From: Sorghum bicolor
Lineage: Eukaryota > Streptophyta > Magnoliopsida > Poales > Poaceae
Direction of reading: 5' to 3'
Assembly (NCBI RefSeq): GCF_000003195.3
Contig: NC_012873.2
Coordinates: 48,951,166 to 49,015,165 of the forward strand
Length of the DNA stretch: 64,000 bases
Shown here: positions 45,294-59,200 of the stretch, one piece after another
How positions within the stretch are numbered: position 1 is the first letter of the stretch
Layout: each line of letters begins with the position of its first letter
Notes under the pieces: model-generated
Seen by the model: only the letters and a program-made list of their open reading frames with translations
What the model was told of the DNA's origin: nothing
The model's database searches: none
Made by a program: the position numbers and the translations under genes

Positions 45294-45925
45294 ACACTGG
45301 AATTTTATTGACAAAAGCAAAGACATGTACTTACAATCATGAAACATAAAAGTTGAAAAGAAAATCATAAAAATTACACAAAGGCTTCTAGTCGTTGATC
45401 TATTTGTGGATGAAGCTTTATTTTTGCTCTGAGAATAATCAGAGCAAATTCTTTATGAAAACTTGTGGGCATCTCTGTACTGAGTGTGAAATATTTCTGA
45501 AGATGAGATCATTACGCATGGTCCAGATAGACTAGCACATAGTAATAATGATTTCCATGAAGAACAGTAGCCGTAGTTGCGTCTTGAAGATTTCCACGAT
45601 GTCCCCTGTACTCAGACCAACAAGCTTGAGAGAAGGGGCACTGAAACACGAGATGAGCAAGATCTTCCTCAACATTTATGATACAGAGGACACGTGTATA
45701 CTCTGGTAAGTGCATATTACGCCTTCCGAGAAGGGCCCCGGTACTTAAGCCGTCCTGAAGGATTAGCCAGAAGAAAAACTTTCTTTCATTTTGACAGGAT
45801 GATTGCCATATATATAGCCACTTAAAAGCTTTATGAACCTGTTGATGCCCAATGACTTGTTTGTAAGCTTTATTACAAAGGTGAACAAAGAGGAACCCCA
45901 TATATAGGACCATTGATCATAGTTT
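45294..45925 (-). mobile_element. LINE 3' fragment, minus strand
   Basis: The minus-strand frame 45913-45512 has a zinc-binding segment typical of the C-terminus of plant L1 reverse transcriptases (AFKWLYIWQSSCQNERKFFFW, LGRRNM, DLAHLVFQCPFSQACW). A short poly(A) (taaaaaac) ends the element near 45294. It is strongly 5'-truncated, as usual for LINEs. Confidence 0.75.
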
Positions 45926-46249
45926 GCCTTCATCAAGGTGGCTGGAAACCCAATGAACAATAAGGGGAAGGGAGAAGGCTTTGCAACCACAGCTGCTACG
46001 CAGATTGACACTGATACCATCAACCCAAAGATGCAGTCAGAGACGGCGACTGACAAGGGATTTGAGGTGGCAAACAGCCGGAGGAGGCATTTGGACATCT
46101 TCAGGACCTCCAGCAATTCGCAAGGCCAGTTGAGAAGAAGACAATGGAGGCCCATCCAGTTCCTCATCGAGCAAGGTGCCAAGATCTAGAAGAAGAATGG
46201 CACCTGAATGAACAACGGTGAGACTCCAAGCCTAGTGGCCTAGGCGTCT

Positions 46250-49200
46250 CATCTCAGGGGACTTAAACCAATGGTTTTTCCCTCAGTCAGGGGATTCTGG
46301 GCCAAGTGCCCACTATATCTTAGACAAGTTAATGGTGATAAAATCCAATTCCTTCAGGAGCTCACTAACCTAAAGATACATATGCTTCCTACCTGGCTGG
46401 TGCTAGGGGATTTTAATCTTATCCTGAACGCACATGAAAAGAACAATGCACAGCTAAACCTGCCTCTGATCAATAGGTTCAAGGCGACGGTGGACAATCT
46501 ACAGCTCACTAGGAACAAACTAAGGGGGAAAAATACACCTGGTGCAATGATCATCAATCACCAACAATGACTAGAATAGATCATCTTTTTGCATCTGCAG
46601 ATTGGCTAGAACTCTTTCCTAGAACCGACCTCCATGCTTTGGCGTCGCTAGGTTCAGACCATAGTGTGCTTTTCCTCTAGGGTGACATTAATTTTGATTT
46701 CTATAGAGGCTTCAGATTTGAGACCCATTAGATTCACAGACCGGGCTTCATGGACACAGTGAAGGAGGCACGAGTATACCTGTTAATACTCAGGATGTCA
46801 TCTTACGACTCCATGTCAAAATGCTACATACTGCCAAGGCTCTCAAGAACTGGAGGCACAAATCCATGGGTGGTTCGTAGCTAAATTGGGCGATTTTAAC
46901 GCTAACTTTAGCGAATCTGGAAAGGGCGCAGGAGGAAAGGGCTCTCACAACGGACGAATTAGATTTAAAGAAATACTTGAAAAGCAAATATCTCGGGATG
47001 GCGGCGGTACAAAATCTTGTGCCAGACAACACTCAAGATTGACATGGATGCGGAAAGGGGACAGTAACACACGTTTTTTCCATTTACATGCGAATATGAG
47101 AAAAAAGAAATCTTTCATCGTCACTCTAACTAGAGAGGCTGGAACTACCATTACAGAAGAAAATAAATTAGCTTTGGCACACAGCCACTTCTCCAACCTG
47201 TTGGGTACCTCAAGCTTTAGGACCTGGGCCATAAATTGGAAAGAACTTGGCTATGAACAACATGATGTGGAAGACCTCGACGCACCCTTCACAGCCCAGG
47301 AAATTGAAGCGGTAATTAAAGACATGCCATCCGAAAAGGCACCGGGTCTAGATGGGTTTATAGGTTTTGTTTCTTTAAGAAATGTTGGTCGGTCATCAAG
47401 GTGGACTTGATTCAAGCGCTCATGTGTATTTTGAACAATCAGGCCTCAAAGCTACAATTGATCAATATGGCATACATTGTCCTCTTACCCAAATCACAGG
47501 AAGCCACAACACTCGGCGATTACAGACCTATAAGCCTGATTAATAGTGTTGCAAGGATCATTATACAAATTTTTTCGCGAATAGACTTGCACCCCACATG
47601 AATGATCTAGTCTCCAATGCCCAAAATGCTTTCATAAAGAAGCGGTGTATCCATGACAACTTCCTCTATGCACAACGGGTGATACAATGGCTTCATAAGA
47701 AAAAGCAGCCAACACTTTTCATAAAGTTAGACATGTCTAAGGCATTCGACTCCATTAGATGGAGTTTTTTGCTGGAAGAGCTTGCAAATTTGAGCTTCAG
47801 TATAAAGTGGCAAGATTGGATTGTGGCTTTTATAGGGACAGCAAATTCCAAGATCCTCATCAATGGTCAGCCGACAAAAGAAATCAAGCACGAACATGGC
47901 CTCAGACAGGGAGACCCGCTTTCCCCACTCCTGTTCATCTTGGCCATTGATCCATTATAGCGCATCATTGAGGCTGCAACCAACAGGGGTATTTTCAGTC
48001 TGGTACTACCAAGAGCTGCAAACCTACGGTGCTCCCTGTATGCTGCCGCTGCCGCCATTTTTGCCTCCCCCAATCACCAGGAGATTGATAGCTTACAACG
48101 GATCTTACACTTCTTTGGAGAATACTCAGGGCTTAAAATAAATTTCTTTGAAACAAAAATTTATCCTATCAGACTAGACAACAACACAGTTATACAACTG
48201 CTCTAATTATTAATAAAATTACAGTAGGGGGCAACCTCTCCTGATTCCCTAAAAAAGATTTGCAACTTCCCCGGCAAATACTTAGGACTCCCATTACATG
48301 TGCGCAAGTTAAGATAGATTGATGTCCAACCATTGCTAGATAAGATAGGGGCAAGACTACGAGGTTAGAAGGGGCGTTTCCTATCGTCAGTCGGTAGAGA
48401 AACGTTAGTTAAAACCGTACTCTCCTCTCAGCCTATACATCATATGACGGTCTTCCCGGAACTAAAGTGGTTGATAAAAGGAATCGATATGTTGAGGAGA
48501 AGCTTCCTCTGGAGGGGCGAGACGCCAGACAAAGTTTATGGGGGACACTCACTTGTAAATTGGCCAACATCCTGTCATCCAAAGAACAAAGGTGGTTTGG
48601 GGATTTTAGACCTTGAAAGATTCGCACGTTCTCTACGCCTTCATTGGCTTTGGTTTCAGTGGCGCCACAAAGACAGCGTGGAATGGCCTGGATCTCCCAT
48701 GCGACAACAGAGATAGAGATCTCTTCGCTGCCTTGACAATGGTCTCAATAGACGATGGTAAAATGGCCCAATTTTGGTCCTCGTCCTGGGCAAATGGTAG
48801 GACCCTAAATAGTATGGCACCCACTTTATTCAAAAAGGCTAAAAGAAAAAATCTCAGTCCACAAAGCGATGCAGCAAAATAGATGGCTAACACACATCTT
48901 GCCACTACAGGAGTATACACTAGTATAGGAGGCAGTTCAACAGATTCATCTCGACAATACCGGGGAAGACACTATCGTATGGTGCTAGACAGTGGATGGT
49001 GAGTATACAGCTCAAAGTGTATATCGCATCCAATTCTACGGGACTTTCTGTAAAGTGAGGATCACACCGATCTGGAAAGCTAAAGCTAAACCAAACTGCA
49101 ATTTTTTTGCTTCGACCTTGTTTCACAAAAAGATACCCATGGCAAACAACCTGATCAAAAGAAACTGCCCAAACGATCCCACATGCAAACTTTGCGGAAA

Positions 49201-49735
49201 TGAGCTAGAAACTCCAATGCATCTGTGCAAAGACTATACTTTTTCAAAGCAAGTCTGGCTCATTTTGAGGTCCTGGTTTGGACTTTCGATCATTGATACA
49301 GTTGGGGTAAGCAGTTTCCTTCACAACTATTGGCGAAGATGTCACGCAAAGATAGATAAACCCAACAAAAGAAAATTTGATTTTATCTACTTCTGGTGGA
49401 ATATTTGGAAGGAGAGAAACACAAGGATCTTTCAGAACATCAGTCTTCAGCCAAGTGAGGTGGCCTTCCTCTGCAAAGACGAGTTCGACCAGTTCCAATG
49501 GGTCACCTGTTCAGATGCTGATCTTCAGCAGTAGTTTTTTCTTCGTTTTTCTCTCTTTTATAGTTCAGTTTCTTGGGGCATCTCCTTCTCAGGTGGTAGC
49601 CTAGTCATACTTTTTTGAGTGGTTTAATGTAAGTTAACTGTGTACTCTTTCTTTCTTTGTTTTTTCTTTCTTTTATCTAGTAATTAAAAATCCAGCAAAA
49701 GCTTTTTGCTGGACATTCAAAAAAATTTAAATCCT
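46250..49735 (+). mobile_element. LINE (L1-like), plus strand, decayed
   Basis: It carries endonuclease, reverse transcriptase and C-terminal zinc-binding regions in order and ends in an A-rich tail (about 49700-49735) after a T-rich 3' UTR. The 5' part is degenerate. It begins just beside another LINE fragment on the opposite strand. No target duplication was identified. Confidence 0.85.
46271..49534 (+). pseudogene. L1-like ORF2: endonuclease, reverse transcriptase, zf-RVT
   Basis: Apurinic-type endonuclease: WLVLGDFNLIL (46400-46430) and RIDHLF...SDHS (about 46573-46665). RT: EKAPGLDGF near 47338, DYRPISLIN near 47518, FIKLDMSKAFDSI near 47719 and HGLRQGDPLSPLLF near 47895. At the position of the catalytic YADD box the frame reads Y-A-A-A-A (48039-48053), so both catalytic aspartates are lost. 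A zinc-binding C-terminus is open at 48992-49534 (CKLCGNELETPMHLC, WWNIWKERNTRIF). Stops and frameshifts break it many times, including TAG at 47958-47960. It is a dead copy. Confidence 0.85.
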
Positions 49736-50069
49736 GAATTACCTTGGTGAGAACCAAGTATTTATCACGTAGGCTTCAGGTGACAGTGGCAAGTGGAAAA
49801 GATCATGTATAAGCTAGGGGGGCGCTGGGTTGCTGAGCCTGAGCTGGACCTTGGGCGCGGGCGTGTGACTGCTGGCCTACTGGGAGTATGTGCTGCCTGG
49901 TGTGATATCGGATGCTCAGGGAAACTGAGGGTTGTAGCCGCAGGGGTGGATGAGCCCACGGCCACTGGGAGTACGTTTCGCTAGGCGCATGGCCGGATGC
50001 TTTGGGAAGCGAATGCATGACACTATAGTTCAGTAACAGCAGGGGCGGAATAAAAATGGCTGACCTAGC
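49736..50069. other. Spacer left of the CACTA elements
   Basis: Moderately GC-rich, no gene recognised; open frames overlap on both strands. Confidence 0.4.
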
Positions 50070-50100
50070 CACTCTTAAGCCACTAGTACATTGGCACACT

Positions 50101-50300
50101 ATACAGGCGGTTGGTAACATATTTCTACATGCGTTTTCCGGATCCGCCTGCGCTGGAGGCCAGTACAAATCGTCCATTTCCACAGGCTCTCACTTGAGAG
50201 CCGCCAGTATAAACATTTTACACAGGCGGCTCTCTTAGGAAACCGCCTGTGTAAATGAACATTTACACAGGCGGTTTCCTAAGAGAGCCGCCTGTGTAAA
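50101..50300. repeat. CACTA-2 left subterminal repeats with a perfect palindrome
   Basis: Repeats of acaggcgg and its complement ccgcctgt are spread through the block. The segment 50217-50257 is the exact inverse of 50260-50300, giving 41-bp arms and a 2-base centre. These are the presumed transposase-binding sites of this end. Confidence 0.9.
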
Positions 50301-50557
50301 CCTATTAAAATATGTATTATTTATTTATTTTTTAATTTATCTATTTATTTATTTATTATTTTATTGTTATTATTTAAATATATTGATATTGGTTGGTCTT
50401 GTAACATAGCAACATGTAATTTAAATACTTCATCTCATACATACATACATACATTTGTATACATCAAAGTTTGGTGCTCAAAGACATAAAGTTAATTACA
50501 AGAGTATATCCATCATCACACATCATATATATATACATCAAAGTTTGTTTCTGTCCT
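50301..50557. other. AT-rich spacer after the fusion gene
   Basis: Low-complexity attt tracts lie between the terminal repeats and the stop codon of the gene on the minus strand. It probably holds that gene's 3' UTR. Confidence 0.5.
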
Positions 50558-53500
50558 CTAATAACCCTCTTTAGTAAGCCTGAGCTTACTAATCTCTGTT
50601 AGCACTCGGAACTCTGGCCTGGATAATTGGCTTTCATCATCATGATATTTGCCTTCACGTGGAATGACATGCTTCATGATGAACGAGCAGATGTCCTCAA
50701 CTATGTTGTCTAAAGCACGTTCGTCCATGCGCTCCGCCGTCCCTTGCTTATATACCTGCAAAGAAAGTTTATAAACATTATATATTTTATGACTTCCAAC
50801 TTTAATAGACTATTACTCATATTACCTTGTCAGGGTTCCTTACATATCGTCCGTTTTCTCTCATGTTCTCGCACACGTAGTAGCCACAGAGGACAGATAA
50901 CGGTGGTTGCTTCATGCACTGTATAACAGGAGAGTGGTTATTTAATTATAGTTGCAACTGTGGTCGTATGTGTATGATTTGTATTTATAATAGTAAATTT
51001 CTATACATACCGGCCAGTTATGTATAACCTCCAATGGTTGCCCTGGTCTTTTGGACTCGCACTTTCCATGATTTATCTTATAGAACCTGTATGCCCTATG
51101 ATCTCAAATAGAATCACCATGTTATTGTCAAATTCTCACTATGCTTAAGTATGCATGCATAGCTTGACTTACAGCTCTAGCAGTTTGATGAATGGAGCAT
51201 AGCTTTCTTTTGGGAAATCTGCTCAGTCTAATACCAACACCCTTCCCTCCTTGGGATAAATGATGAAGCATATCCAGTGCCTCCTGCTCGAATTAAATCC
51301 ATGATGCATTTATGCATTGGAATAATTTAGATAGATATTTGTAAACTCACACTTACCCAAAGTGGTACGGGGCCACCACCGCTTTCCTGTCTTGAAACTT
51401 TATTAGTGAATGTCCAATGTAGAAGGCGTATTTAGCTTCAAAATCAAGTTTCAACTTTCGGAGTTTCTCATCCCGTTCTGCACCTTCCAAACCCTGTACC
51501 TCTTTGCTGTTATTCCCGATCCTGAATGTGTGCTGATCTTCGGCTATATCTATTGGGCAGAGATAGGCATTCCTTTCTTCGGCACAATAATTTAGGTCCG
51601 AACCAAAATACATATCTTGTTGATCATATAACATTCTGCAAGACAGAAGCATGTCAGATATTGAAAATTGATGCAACTACAATGTGTGTAACTATGTAAC
51701 ACTTACAATGCAAATGCCGTTACGATCTGTACAGCTAGCATCTCGTGGTTCATCAGTGCCCACATGTCATCAAATGTAAGCATGCATTTGTCAGTACTCT
51801 AGCTGAGAAATGCTATTTGTGGTATGCGCATGCTTATGGTATCGATGCCAGCAGAAGAGGCTCTCATGTACCAGTCATGAAACCTTTTTATACCACTTGG
51901 TTTCTTCATAAGTTTGGTCCGACTGAGTAGAGGCTTTCCCCACACGTACTTTTTGGGGATAGTCTTGTAGTCTTCTGCAGTTGGCACCTTGAAATTGACA
52001 GGAGTTATGACCTTAGGCGCCGGCACCTTTGACTTTGCTAGCTCAGAAATCTCATGCTCTTGTATTGTGCGTTTCGAAGCAATGCCTGACAAAAATCTCA
52101 CTTGCCCAGCTGATTTTTTCTTTGGCTCGAATGGTGAAATCAACTTAGGTATCGGAAATACTTTCTTCTTTGGCACCTTTGGTGGCTCACTTATTGGTTC
52201 TGGATCTTTCAGTTGTGGGGAAGGGGTGGAATTGAATGGTGGTGGAGATTGTGTTGACTGTGGGGTAGAAAGATCATGGAGAGGAGATGGTTGATGGACA
52301 GGGAAAACATGGAGAGGTGATTCTGGTGGGTCAGGAAGAGACTGGGGAGGTGAAGGCGGTGGGTTAGGAAGAGGATCGACATGAGCTGACGACTCTTGGG
52401 TTAGTGGCATCTCTTGAGAGGGTGCTGGTGGCTCCCTTAGTTGCACGTCCCTCCGAGGCCATAGGATGAAATTGTTTATCGCCTGTCCCAGTTTCACAAT
52501 GTCCTCGGGACCAGGGATGTCTAGAATCTTGTCCTCATATCCTTGGACCACGGTTGATACCTCTACTCTGCAGTAGTCTTTAGGGATGTCAGCACCATGG
52601 TATTTAGGTCCTCCTGGGATCGCTTTGCCCGTGGCTACTTCCCTTGTACGATGATTGTTAATCCCATATCTTATGACAAGGGAGCAAGGTGTAGAACTAA
52701 CAATGTCGTCAACTGGATAGTGATCCTTATTTGCCGTAGATGCGACACTGCTTGGAATGATTGTTTCACTTGATGCCACCAACGGTTGCGACACCACTGG
52801 GACTAGCTGCATTTGGGGAGCTTGAGTGCTCATTTGGGTAGCTGCATTTGACATGGCACTCGCTAGTTTCTGCATCAACTCAGGAGGAGGATTTTCTAGC
52901 AACTTCTCTATCATATCTTGGAAGTCTTTCTTAGCCTCTTCCTGAAAATAATTTGTCATTTGATCCTTGTACCGATCACGTTTCTTATACTCATTTGCCC
53001 ATTGAGGGCCGAATCCATCCTTCCATCCTTCTTTGGATGAGATGCCTCGAACACGGCCAGGATGCTCGGGGTTACCGAGGCCAACACTAAGGATGTCCCT
53101 CTCCCTTCGTGGCGTAAACTTGCCTTCCTGCTGCATGCCTGCCACAGCAAAGATGCTCTTCATTGCTTCATCAAGCATTGGGTCTTCAAAGGACACACCC
53201 GTCTCGGTTTCCTTTGGTTTCCGAGCACGGATCCAATTCGCGGACCTTTCACCGACTTGCTCGGACAACACTAGCAACCCTACTGCCTTCTTCGCAGCCT
53301 CTTCTTGCCTCCATTTAGGAACTTGGTGCCGGTAACCACCTGTGCCTAGATGGTGGTGGTACTTGTTCCTCTTTGCGAGCTGGGAGTTGGCTTCGCTCCG
53401 AGCTAAGAAGTTAGGGTCATTCCTTTGCTCTAGAAAAACAGCCCACTGCCCTTTAGTAATATTGTATTTGGATGTCGGATCCATCCCTGTCTTTGCATAC

Positions 53501-54279
53501 TTGACATTCATCTCCGACCTCCAATTTCGGAAACTAACCGCACATTGCTTCATTGTATATGCCTTCACTAAATCTTCTGGCACATTCCTAGGAAACTGGA
53601 ACCTGGTCTTAATCTTATCCCAAATTTTGATCTTGTGATTATTCGACACACCGGCCCAGTTCTTAACTGTGATATCAAGAAAGTCCCTCACACAGAAACC
53701 ATTTGCGTTCCTGTATTTGGGTACGGCCTCCTCTGGAGCTAGGGGCTGTCCCGTAGGGCTCACATCTGTGATGGCATATGTGTCATCTGGAAATTGGTTC
53801 AACCCTCTCTTGCCTCGTTTCAAACCTTGTCGCTTCCTTTTTCTAGACTGACTTGGCCTCTCAGGGCTCGTCGTTCCTGTCGTCGGTTCCGGTGCGTCTT
53901 CGTGTGCCACTTCCTCCTGAGACATCATCTCTCTAAACTGAGACATTGCCTCCTGAGTATAGACATGTGAATCATGGGCGTGTTTATATGTAGGAACTAT
54001 GAATAGAAATCATTTAATTACATGAAATCGTGAATGTCTCTAATTTACCTCATCAGCTTCTGGATTGTAATCGGGGTCACGTGCCAATTCACGACGAGTC
54101 TTCCTCACTTCTGGAGGCTCCATGTCGTCGCTAGCTTCTTGTTCATAGGACGAACCTGATGCTTCGCCCGTTTCTACTTGTTTCGTGACCTCACGAGCTT
54201 GTTCCATAGGGTCAGTTGACCCTTCTACTTGCTCCGTGGGTTGGGACTGCAGTGCTTCGTCCTTGTGCGGAGAACTCAT
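50558..54279 (-). pseudogene. Transposase_24 / Ulp1-protease fusion gene of CACTA-2 (7 exons, two stops)
   Basis: Exons on the minus strand: 54279-54049, 53952-51707, 51635-51357, 51283-51173, 51095-51011, 50918-50826, 50755-50558. All junctions follow gt-ag and phases agree (1,081 codons). Exon 1 is acidic and glutamine-rich. Exon 2 has a basic RKRKRQGLKRGKRG stretch, a Transposase_24-type region (NKYHHHLGTGGYRHQVPKW, GNPEHPGRVRG) and a proline-rich linker (about 52200-52440). Later exons form a Ulp1/C48 protease: catalytic His and following Trp (RRHWICF), Asp (VLVLD) and Cys (LCGYYVC). Stops lie at 51799-51801 (TAG) and 51223-51225 (TGA, directly after the catalytic Asp). It is homologous in order and motif to the gene at 4345-8365. 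The role of the protease in transposition is unknown. Confidence 0.85.
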
Positions 54280-55184
54280 CGCAGAAATCTATGTAATTTA
54301 TGCATAAATTAAATTTATGTATCCTGGGGTATGAAATACATATATAAAGAAAAATAATAATAAGTATTTATAAAAGGAATAATTATGAATGCTATTACAT
54401 ATATAAAGAGTAATAATAACAAGTATTTATAAAAGGAATAATTATGAATGCTTTTATTTTTATTTTTTCTGTTTTTTTTATTTTTTGCTATTTATTATAA
54501 CATTATAACATGTATTTACAAAAAGAATAACAAGTATTTTATAAAATAATAACTATGAATAAAATCTCATGTAGAAGACATAATAATATTTCCTGATTTT
54601 ATTTTTATTTTATCTCATTTTTAAAATTTTCTGCTGTTTTTACGGTTTTATTCAATTTTTTCATAAAAAAATTGTTAAAGAAAAAAAAATTCCAACCCAA
54701 CAGGCCCAGCAGGCCGTCACTCCCTCTCCCTTCTCTCCCTCTCTCTGGCAGGTGGGCCCCACCTGTCGGGGTCATCCCCTACCTCCAGCCGCCGCCGCCA
54801 TTGCACCGCCCTTTCCACCATCGCCACCGCGGCCATCCCATCCACCATCGCCACCGCGGCCATCCCTTCCCCTTCCACCACCACCACCGCGGCCGCCCCC
54901 CTTCCCCGTCCGGGCAGCGCCACCATCGCGCCCCCACCACCACCGCCGCCACGTCGAGGATGCGCAGGGAGAGAGAGAGGGAACGCGCGAGCAGGAGAGG
55001 CTCTCACCGCGGGGCGGCGTCGGCGTCGAGGGCAGAGGAGACGGTCACCGCGCGACGGCGTCGAGGTCGGCAACAACGGCGGCGATGGCGGCGATTTTGG
55101 TGGAAAATTTCGGCAGCGTGTCGGCTTAGTTTGAATGAACAGGGCGCCAGACTTAGAAAATTTTCGGGCGGAGAAGACCTAGGG
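54280..55184 (-). other. 5' leader of the CACTA-2 fusion gene
   Basis: An AT-rich part (54280-54670, probably intronic or UTR) and a very GC/CCG-rich part (54700-55140) lie between the TATA box and the ATG. The GC-rich part is open on both strands through composition, like the leader of CACTA-1. I do not call genes in it. Confidence 0.5.
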
Positions 55185-55191
55185 TTATATA
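55185..55191 (-). promoter_or_regulatory. TATA box of the CACTA-2 fusion gene
   Basis: TATATAA on the minus strand, 12 bp from the internal palindrome block and followed by the GC-rich leader. Confidence 0.6.
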
Positions 55192-55202
55192 GGCGGGCAT
55201 TA

Positions 55203-55280
55203 GTACATGCGGTTGGCTTAGTTAACCGCCTGTAGAAATGGTTTGTACAGGCGGTTGGCTAAGCCAACCGCCTGTACAAA
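55203..55280. repeat. Internal copy of CACTA-2 terminal-type palindromes
   Basis: Contains gcggttggcttagttaaccgc and the palindrome tgtacaggcggttggct / agccaaccgcctgtaca. The units match those at the right terminus (caggcggttggcttaag-tcaaccgcctgt). The block is internal, between the two genes and next to the TATA box of the second. Confidence 0.9.
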
Positions 55281-56214
55281 TGGATTTTCAGTTTATTTAA
55301 AGTTTTCCTTATATATATTTTTAGAAATTATTTAAATGATTCAAAAAATCATATCTTCAAAAATATTTGTCCTAAATTAGTGAAAAATTTTTTGTTGTGT
55401 TCCTCTTGACTAGAGACACATGTTAAAAATATGAAATTTCATGTTTGAGGTACTTTTATATGCAGCTTTATTTAAAATGATTTAAATTGAATATGTGCCT
55501 CATATCTTGTTTAATACATAAATAATTCTAGGAATACCAGAAAAATGTAAATCCAATTTTGTTAGCTTTATTGTAGTGTGTAAATGCTATGAAAAATATA
55601 TTCCTTTGTGCAATTTATTGTTGACAATATAAATGTGAGGAACTCATATGTTTGAGCATAGTTCGGTGGAATGACTCTTATACGTTTGTGAAGCATGTAT
55701 GTTATGCCTCTTTCCAAATGTCTTGAAATTTTTTTGGCAAGCTTCTACACTCAAATGATAACCCCACACAAGATCTTAGGATTTTCTGGTCATGCAAGCT
55801 ATTATTACATTTTTCTTTGTGCTAAAAGAGATGAAAATTTGTGGACTACACCTAGATCCCACTAGGTTTTTCCACCAACCACAAGGAAGTTTTATTTCCT
55901 ATGGTATATAAGACCCTGTGGAGAAGTTGGGCACCATTTGGAGTCATTTCAGGGGTAGACTTAGTTCAAGCGCTAATTAGTGGGTGACGTCGCACGAAAA
56001 TTCAATTAAACCGGATAAAGTAACAAACCACATGAGAAAAATCCCAAACTTAGTGGATTGAACATCAATGGCACTAGTAACCCTTAGTAAAAGTTTGAGA
56101 CCAATACGACATCAATGGCCCTAGTAACCCTTACATGTAGAAATAGAAAAGGGCACATAGCATAAGGTACATATTTTATCATAAATAGATTACATGGCAA
56201 ATGACAAATGAAAT
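55281..56214. other. Spacer between the two CACTA-2 genes
   Basis: AT-rich, no gene recognised. It holds the 3' UTR of TNP2 and sequence upstream of the internal palindromes. Confidence 0.5.
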
Positions 56215-59200
56215 CTAGGCAGCTACTGTTCTTCCTTGTCTATCGTGACGCACCCAGGGCAACGAGCTCTGTGGAATGCTTCGCTCAACATTCCTTATCT
56301 TTACTGGATGGTCGTCTACAAAGAGAGACATGTCACTGAACTGGTTAAATTCATCCAAGTCAGATACACCATCAACTCCGATGGCTTGTTGCTTTCCAGG
56401 GAAAACTATGTGCTTTGGATGGTCTGTAATTTTCTTCTTATCATTAGGAGAGAGGACCTGCTCAGCATAGAAGACCTGTGCAGCACGGTTAGCCATTATC
56501 CATGGATCATCTTTGTAGCCTACCTTGCTTAGATCTAGAACTCTAATCCCTTAGTTGTCCACTGTGACATGTTTGTCTTCAACCCATTGACACCGAAATA
56601 CAGGGATCTGAAATGTACCATAGTCTAGTTCCCATATGTCTTCAACGAAGCCAAAGTAAGTTGTTTCCTCACCAGTTTCAGAGTCTAAAGCGTCGCATCG
56701 AACACCACTATTTTGTGCCATGCTCTTTTGGTCTTTGGACTTGGTACAGAACGTGAAGCCACTAATGTCATAGGTTTGCCAAGTCGTGACCTGGCGTGAT
56801 GGCCCAGATGCCAAGACCTTGATGGTGCGATCCTCAAGTGTTTCTCCATGTGGAATGTCCTGCTCCCTTAGCCATGAGGTGAACTGATTCTTATGTTCCT
56901 TCATGATCCATTCATCTGTGTGCCCATGATTATGTTTTTGAAGCTCTTCAATGTGTAGATTGATCAAAGGCTCCATTATCGAGAGCTGATGCAGGACGCT
57001 GTGATGGGCTTCGAGGACTGAATTGTAATCTTTTGGGACGTATGATTTCTTTCCCATCCTACCTCTTCCATTCAGCCTACCCTCGTGTCGTGACGGAGGC
57101 AAACCTATTGCAACCTGGTCTTTTAGGACCCTATTGCAGAATGGACCTCCGGACTCAATGGCCTCTTCGGTTAAGTACCCCTCTACCATAGACGCCTCTG
57201 GACGAGCACGAGTTGATACATAGCCATTTAGTATTGACATGAAGCGTTCATACGTCCACATCTCATGTAAATACATGGGACCCAATGCCTCTATTTGTGA
57301 AACCAAGTGCACCACAAGGTGAACCATCACATCGAAGAATGCTGGGGGGAAACACATCTCAAACTGTGAAACTGTCTCCACTGCGAATTCCTTAAGAGAC
57401 GCCAACTCATCACGTTCAATCACCTTCTGTGAGATCCTGTTGAAGAAGTAGCACAACCGTGTAACTACAACCTTTATCCACACTGGGTTTATAGCCCTAA
57501 TGGCAATAGGGAGAAAAGTAGTCAATATGACATGACAATCATGTGAGTTGTAGTTGGTGAGTGTAAGGTCTTTCATTGACACAATACTCCGTATGCTAGA
57601 GCAGAATCCAGATGGGACTTTCAATTTCTTCAACCACACACACATCTCATGTTTCTCTTCATTGTTGAGGTTGTAGCTTGCTGCCGGGAGGTGGTACTTC
57701 CCATTTTCTAGCCTAACAGGGTGAAGTTCTTTTTTTATGCCTAACTATACCATGTCCAAGCGTGAATTTAATCCTTCCTTTGTCTTGCCCTTCATGTCCA
57801 ACAAGGTGCCAATTACGCTTTCAAACACGTTCTTCTGAACGTGCATACCATCGATCGCGTGGCGGACGTCTAACTCTGGCCAGTATTCCAAATACTCGAA
57901 GAAAATTGACTTCTTCTTGAATGTAGCCCCTGGAGCTGGCTTGACATTCTTTCTTGGTTTTCCATCTTTTGTCTTCTTTCCAAAAACAAATTTGAGTTTG
58001 CTGACTATGCTGAAAACTCTTTGGCCTTTACTGTTACCTGATGGAGCAGTAGTCTGTAGTTCACTATTATTGTCAAAGTACTTATCCATCTTTTTCAGCC
58101 GGTACCTGTGTCCTTTTGATAAGAAGCGTCTGTGCCTCATGTACACTATCTTCTTAGATGCAGTTAGGGACACGTAAGCGGTGTCATCTATGCATACCAC
58201 ACAACCAAACTTTCCCTTGAACTGCCCTGATAATGTAAAGAGAGCTGGATAGTCATTGATCGTAACAAAGATAATTGCTCTCAGTGTGAATGATTCTTTG
58301 CGGTACTCGTCGAATATTTGAACACCTGTTTCCCATAGTATCTTCATGTCTTGCATTAAGGGCTCTAAGAAAACATCCATATCAACTCCAGGTTGTGTAG
58401 GTCCAGAGATAAGGATGGTTAGTAAAAGGTACTTTTGCTTCTGCATCAACCATGGAGGGAGGTTGTAGATGGTGAGGATCACTGGCCATGTGCTGTGCTT
58501 GTTGCTCCTCTCAGCAAATGGATTCATTCCGTCAGTACTCAGTGCGAACCTAACATTCCTTGGTTCATTAGCAAAGTCCTTGTGCTTTTCATTGAAATCT
58601 TTCCACTGCTGGCCATCGGCTGGGTGCCGAAGCTTCCCGTCGTCTTTTTGCTCATCAGAAGCATGCCAGCTCATAAGTTGGGCATCCTCTGGGTTAGCAA
58701 ACAAGCACCTCAATCGATCGATCACAGGAAGGTACCACATCACCAAAGTAGGAATCTTTTTCTGCGCATAATAGTCTACTTCTTCCTTTTCTTTGCCGGT
58801 GGGTTTCGAACTACTCTTCTGGGTCTTTTGTTGGGCCTTCTTTCGTTTTTTGCCCTTAGGCACAGAGGCAACACACTCTTCCTCTATGTAGTCTTTATTT
58901 GTCTTGTACCTACTTGAACCACACTTGGGACAGCTGTCCAAGTCTCTATAATCATCGCCTCGATATAGGATACAATGATTTCTACAAGCGTGGATCTTCT
59001 CAACACCCATTGTGAGTGGGCTGATTAGCTTCTTTGCATAATATGTGTTAGCAGGCACTTTGTTATCCTTAGGAAGCATGTCTGCGATAATGCTTAAGAA
59101 CGCATCAAAGACAGCATCAGAAAGACCATATCTAGCTTTGCACACCAACAATTTTAGCACAGACCGCAGCGTCGTGAACTCTTTGGTGCAACCCTTGGAC

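Noticed and set aside
54672..55235. Long open frames rich in Pro/Arg/His
   Set aside because: CCG-rich 5' leader of the CACTA-2 fusion gene; open on both strands because of base composition, without domains.
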